22,338 nt of DNA. Source: an uncultured Eubacterium sp. (GTDB lineage: Bacteria; Bacillota; Clostridia; Peptostreptococcales; Anaerovoracaceae). The position numbers and the translations under genes were made by a program. The notes under the pieces are model-generated. The model saw only the letters and a program-made list of their open reading frames with translations. It was not told the origin of the DNA and searched no databases. Numbering within the stretch: position 1 is the first letter of the stretch; every line of letters begins with the position of its first letter. Location: assembly GCA_905193765.1 (NCBI GenBank), contig CAJJPZ010000020.1:1-22338 (forward strand), written 5' to 3'. Positions 21,768-22,338 of this stretch are shown here, piece by piece.

Positions 21768-22338
21768 ACAGTTATCTCAGATCCGTCCTCGTAACCATTG
21801 AGTTCTTTTATCACAGACGTAGTGACACTCCTGACGATACTTTTCACAAAAGGCACCATCGGCAGCTCTTTCCCGTTTATGAAAACCTGGACATTCTCTC
21901 CTTTAAGGATACATTCTGACATGCTTCCTGTTCCATCCAGGATCCTCTTTGTCAGACCGCGACAGTCAGTACCGCAGGACATGCAGCAGTCTGCACTGTA
22001 ATTCGGCATCCGCTCCGGTGTCTTTGCTTCGATGAGATCCACGAGTCTGTCGATATCCGTCGTGGCATTTATCACCGGGAACCCCCTGTACTCTGTAAGC
22101 TCATTGGATATAACTCCTGATATGCCTATAGTCAGATCTTCTATCTGTCTGTCCACCTGTTTCGTCGTTATCCCTGTCGCTATACTTGGACAGTTGGCTT
22201 CCGCATGACCCTCGATGACCACATAGTCCTGACTGTAGATATCCAGTATACGGTCTATATCGACACGGTGGTCGAACATGATATCGGTTTCACTGAGACC
22301 TCTTGCAGTCACCGGATGAGCTCCCGCCTGCTTGTGTT
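21755..22338 (-). CDS. MobB-like P-loop protein, C-terminal part (runs off the right edge)
   Basis: The frame has no start in the window: it stays open to 22338, so the N-terminus with the P-loop is missing. About 194 residues are visible. HKQAGAHPVTARG and DYVVIEGHAEANCPSIATG match the middle of MobB, which helps load molybdopterin guanine dinucleotide. The later part differs from E. coli MobB: a Cys-rich stretch CCMSCGTDC, then another Cys about 18 residues on (SECILKG), could hold an iron-sulfur or zinc site, followed by VQVFINGKELPMVPFV. A GTG at 22312 would start inside the domain and is rejected. It is convergent with the DUF364 gene and supports a molybdenum or metal-cofactor theme for this region. 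Confidence 0.75.
   Translation of the reverse strand, partial: HKQAGAHPVTARGLSETDIMFDHRVDIDRILDIYSQDYVVIEGHAEANCPSIATGITTKQVDRQIEDLTIGISGVISNELTEYRGFPVINATTDIDRLVDLIEAKTPERMPNYSADCCMSCGTDCRGLTKRILDGTGSMSECILKGENVQVFINGKELPMVPFVKSIVRSVTTSVIKELNGYEDGSEITVKIK

Noticed and set aside
1..22338. CRISPR arrays, tRNA or rRNA genes, transposases, phage genes
   Set aside because: I saw no regularly spaced repeats, tRNA-like cloverleaf ends, rRNA sequence, or transposase or integrase motifs in the window.

Overview
The window looks like chromosomal DNA of a low- to mid-GC, anaerobic Gram-positive bacterium of class Clostridia. Signs are the scr/ffs-dnaX-ybaB-recR-bofA order known from spore-forming Firmicutes, a tRNA(Trp)-responsive T-box, several Cys-lipobox lipoproteins, strong AGGAGG ribosome binding sites, and an ECF-type S component. 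A family such as Anaerovoracaceae (Clostridiales Family XIII) is plausible, but the sequence alone does not prove it. Nearly everything up to about 20.3 kb is on the minus strand, so operons read from right to left.

Housekeeping half (1-11.1 kb). The left edge has a strong minus-strand promoter and ribosome binding site that lead into an aborted 6-codon ORF and a structured non-coding stretch. Next come bofA (with a possible sigma-E type promoter), recR, ybaB/ebfC and dnaX, headed by the SRP RNA gene with its own near-consensus promoter. Upstream of that lies a second tight operon: site-2 protease - pcrA - ligA - AIR-synthase-like protein. A cardiolipin synthase gene stands before it.

Tryptophan region (11.3-16.4 kb). 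A T-box leader with a UGG (Trp) specifier precedes a TrpB2-type tryptophan synthase beta chain and a TrpXYZ-like ABC importer (lipoprotein, permease, ATPase). It is followed by an internally deleted AEC-family transporter and a good intrinsic terminator. The unit appears to join indole-to-tryptophan conversion with import of tryptophan or a related compound, switched on by uncharged tRNA(Trp).

Accessory region (16.4-22.3 kb), the most interesting part. A minus-strand operon encodes a lipoprotein with four tandem sulfite-oxidase-like (Oxidored_molyb-type) domains, a single-domain lipoprotein of the same kind, an ECF-type S component with an unusual cysteine cluster, and a membrane-anchored single domain. 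I find no catalytic molybdenum-cofactor cysteine in the lipoprotein domains, so they look like surface ligand-binding modules feeding a transporter. Divergently transcribed are a THEP1-like NTPase and a DUF4213/DUF364 (putative heavy-metal chelation) protein, whose genes overlap. A MobB-like gene with a C-terminal Cys motif runs convergently off the right edge. Two 14-bp palindromes of form GTTGT-N4-ACAAC lie exactly 30 bp apart in the divergent intergenic region. Each is centred about -41 from one promoter and about -71 from the other, a geometry typical of Crp/Fnr-family activators. I infer a co-regulated uptake and processing system for a metal, oxyanion, pterin or similar cofactor. The cargo cannot be read from sequence.
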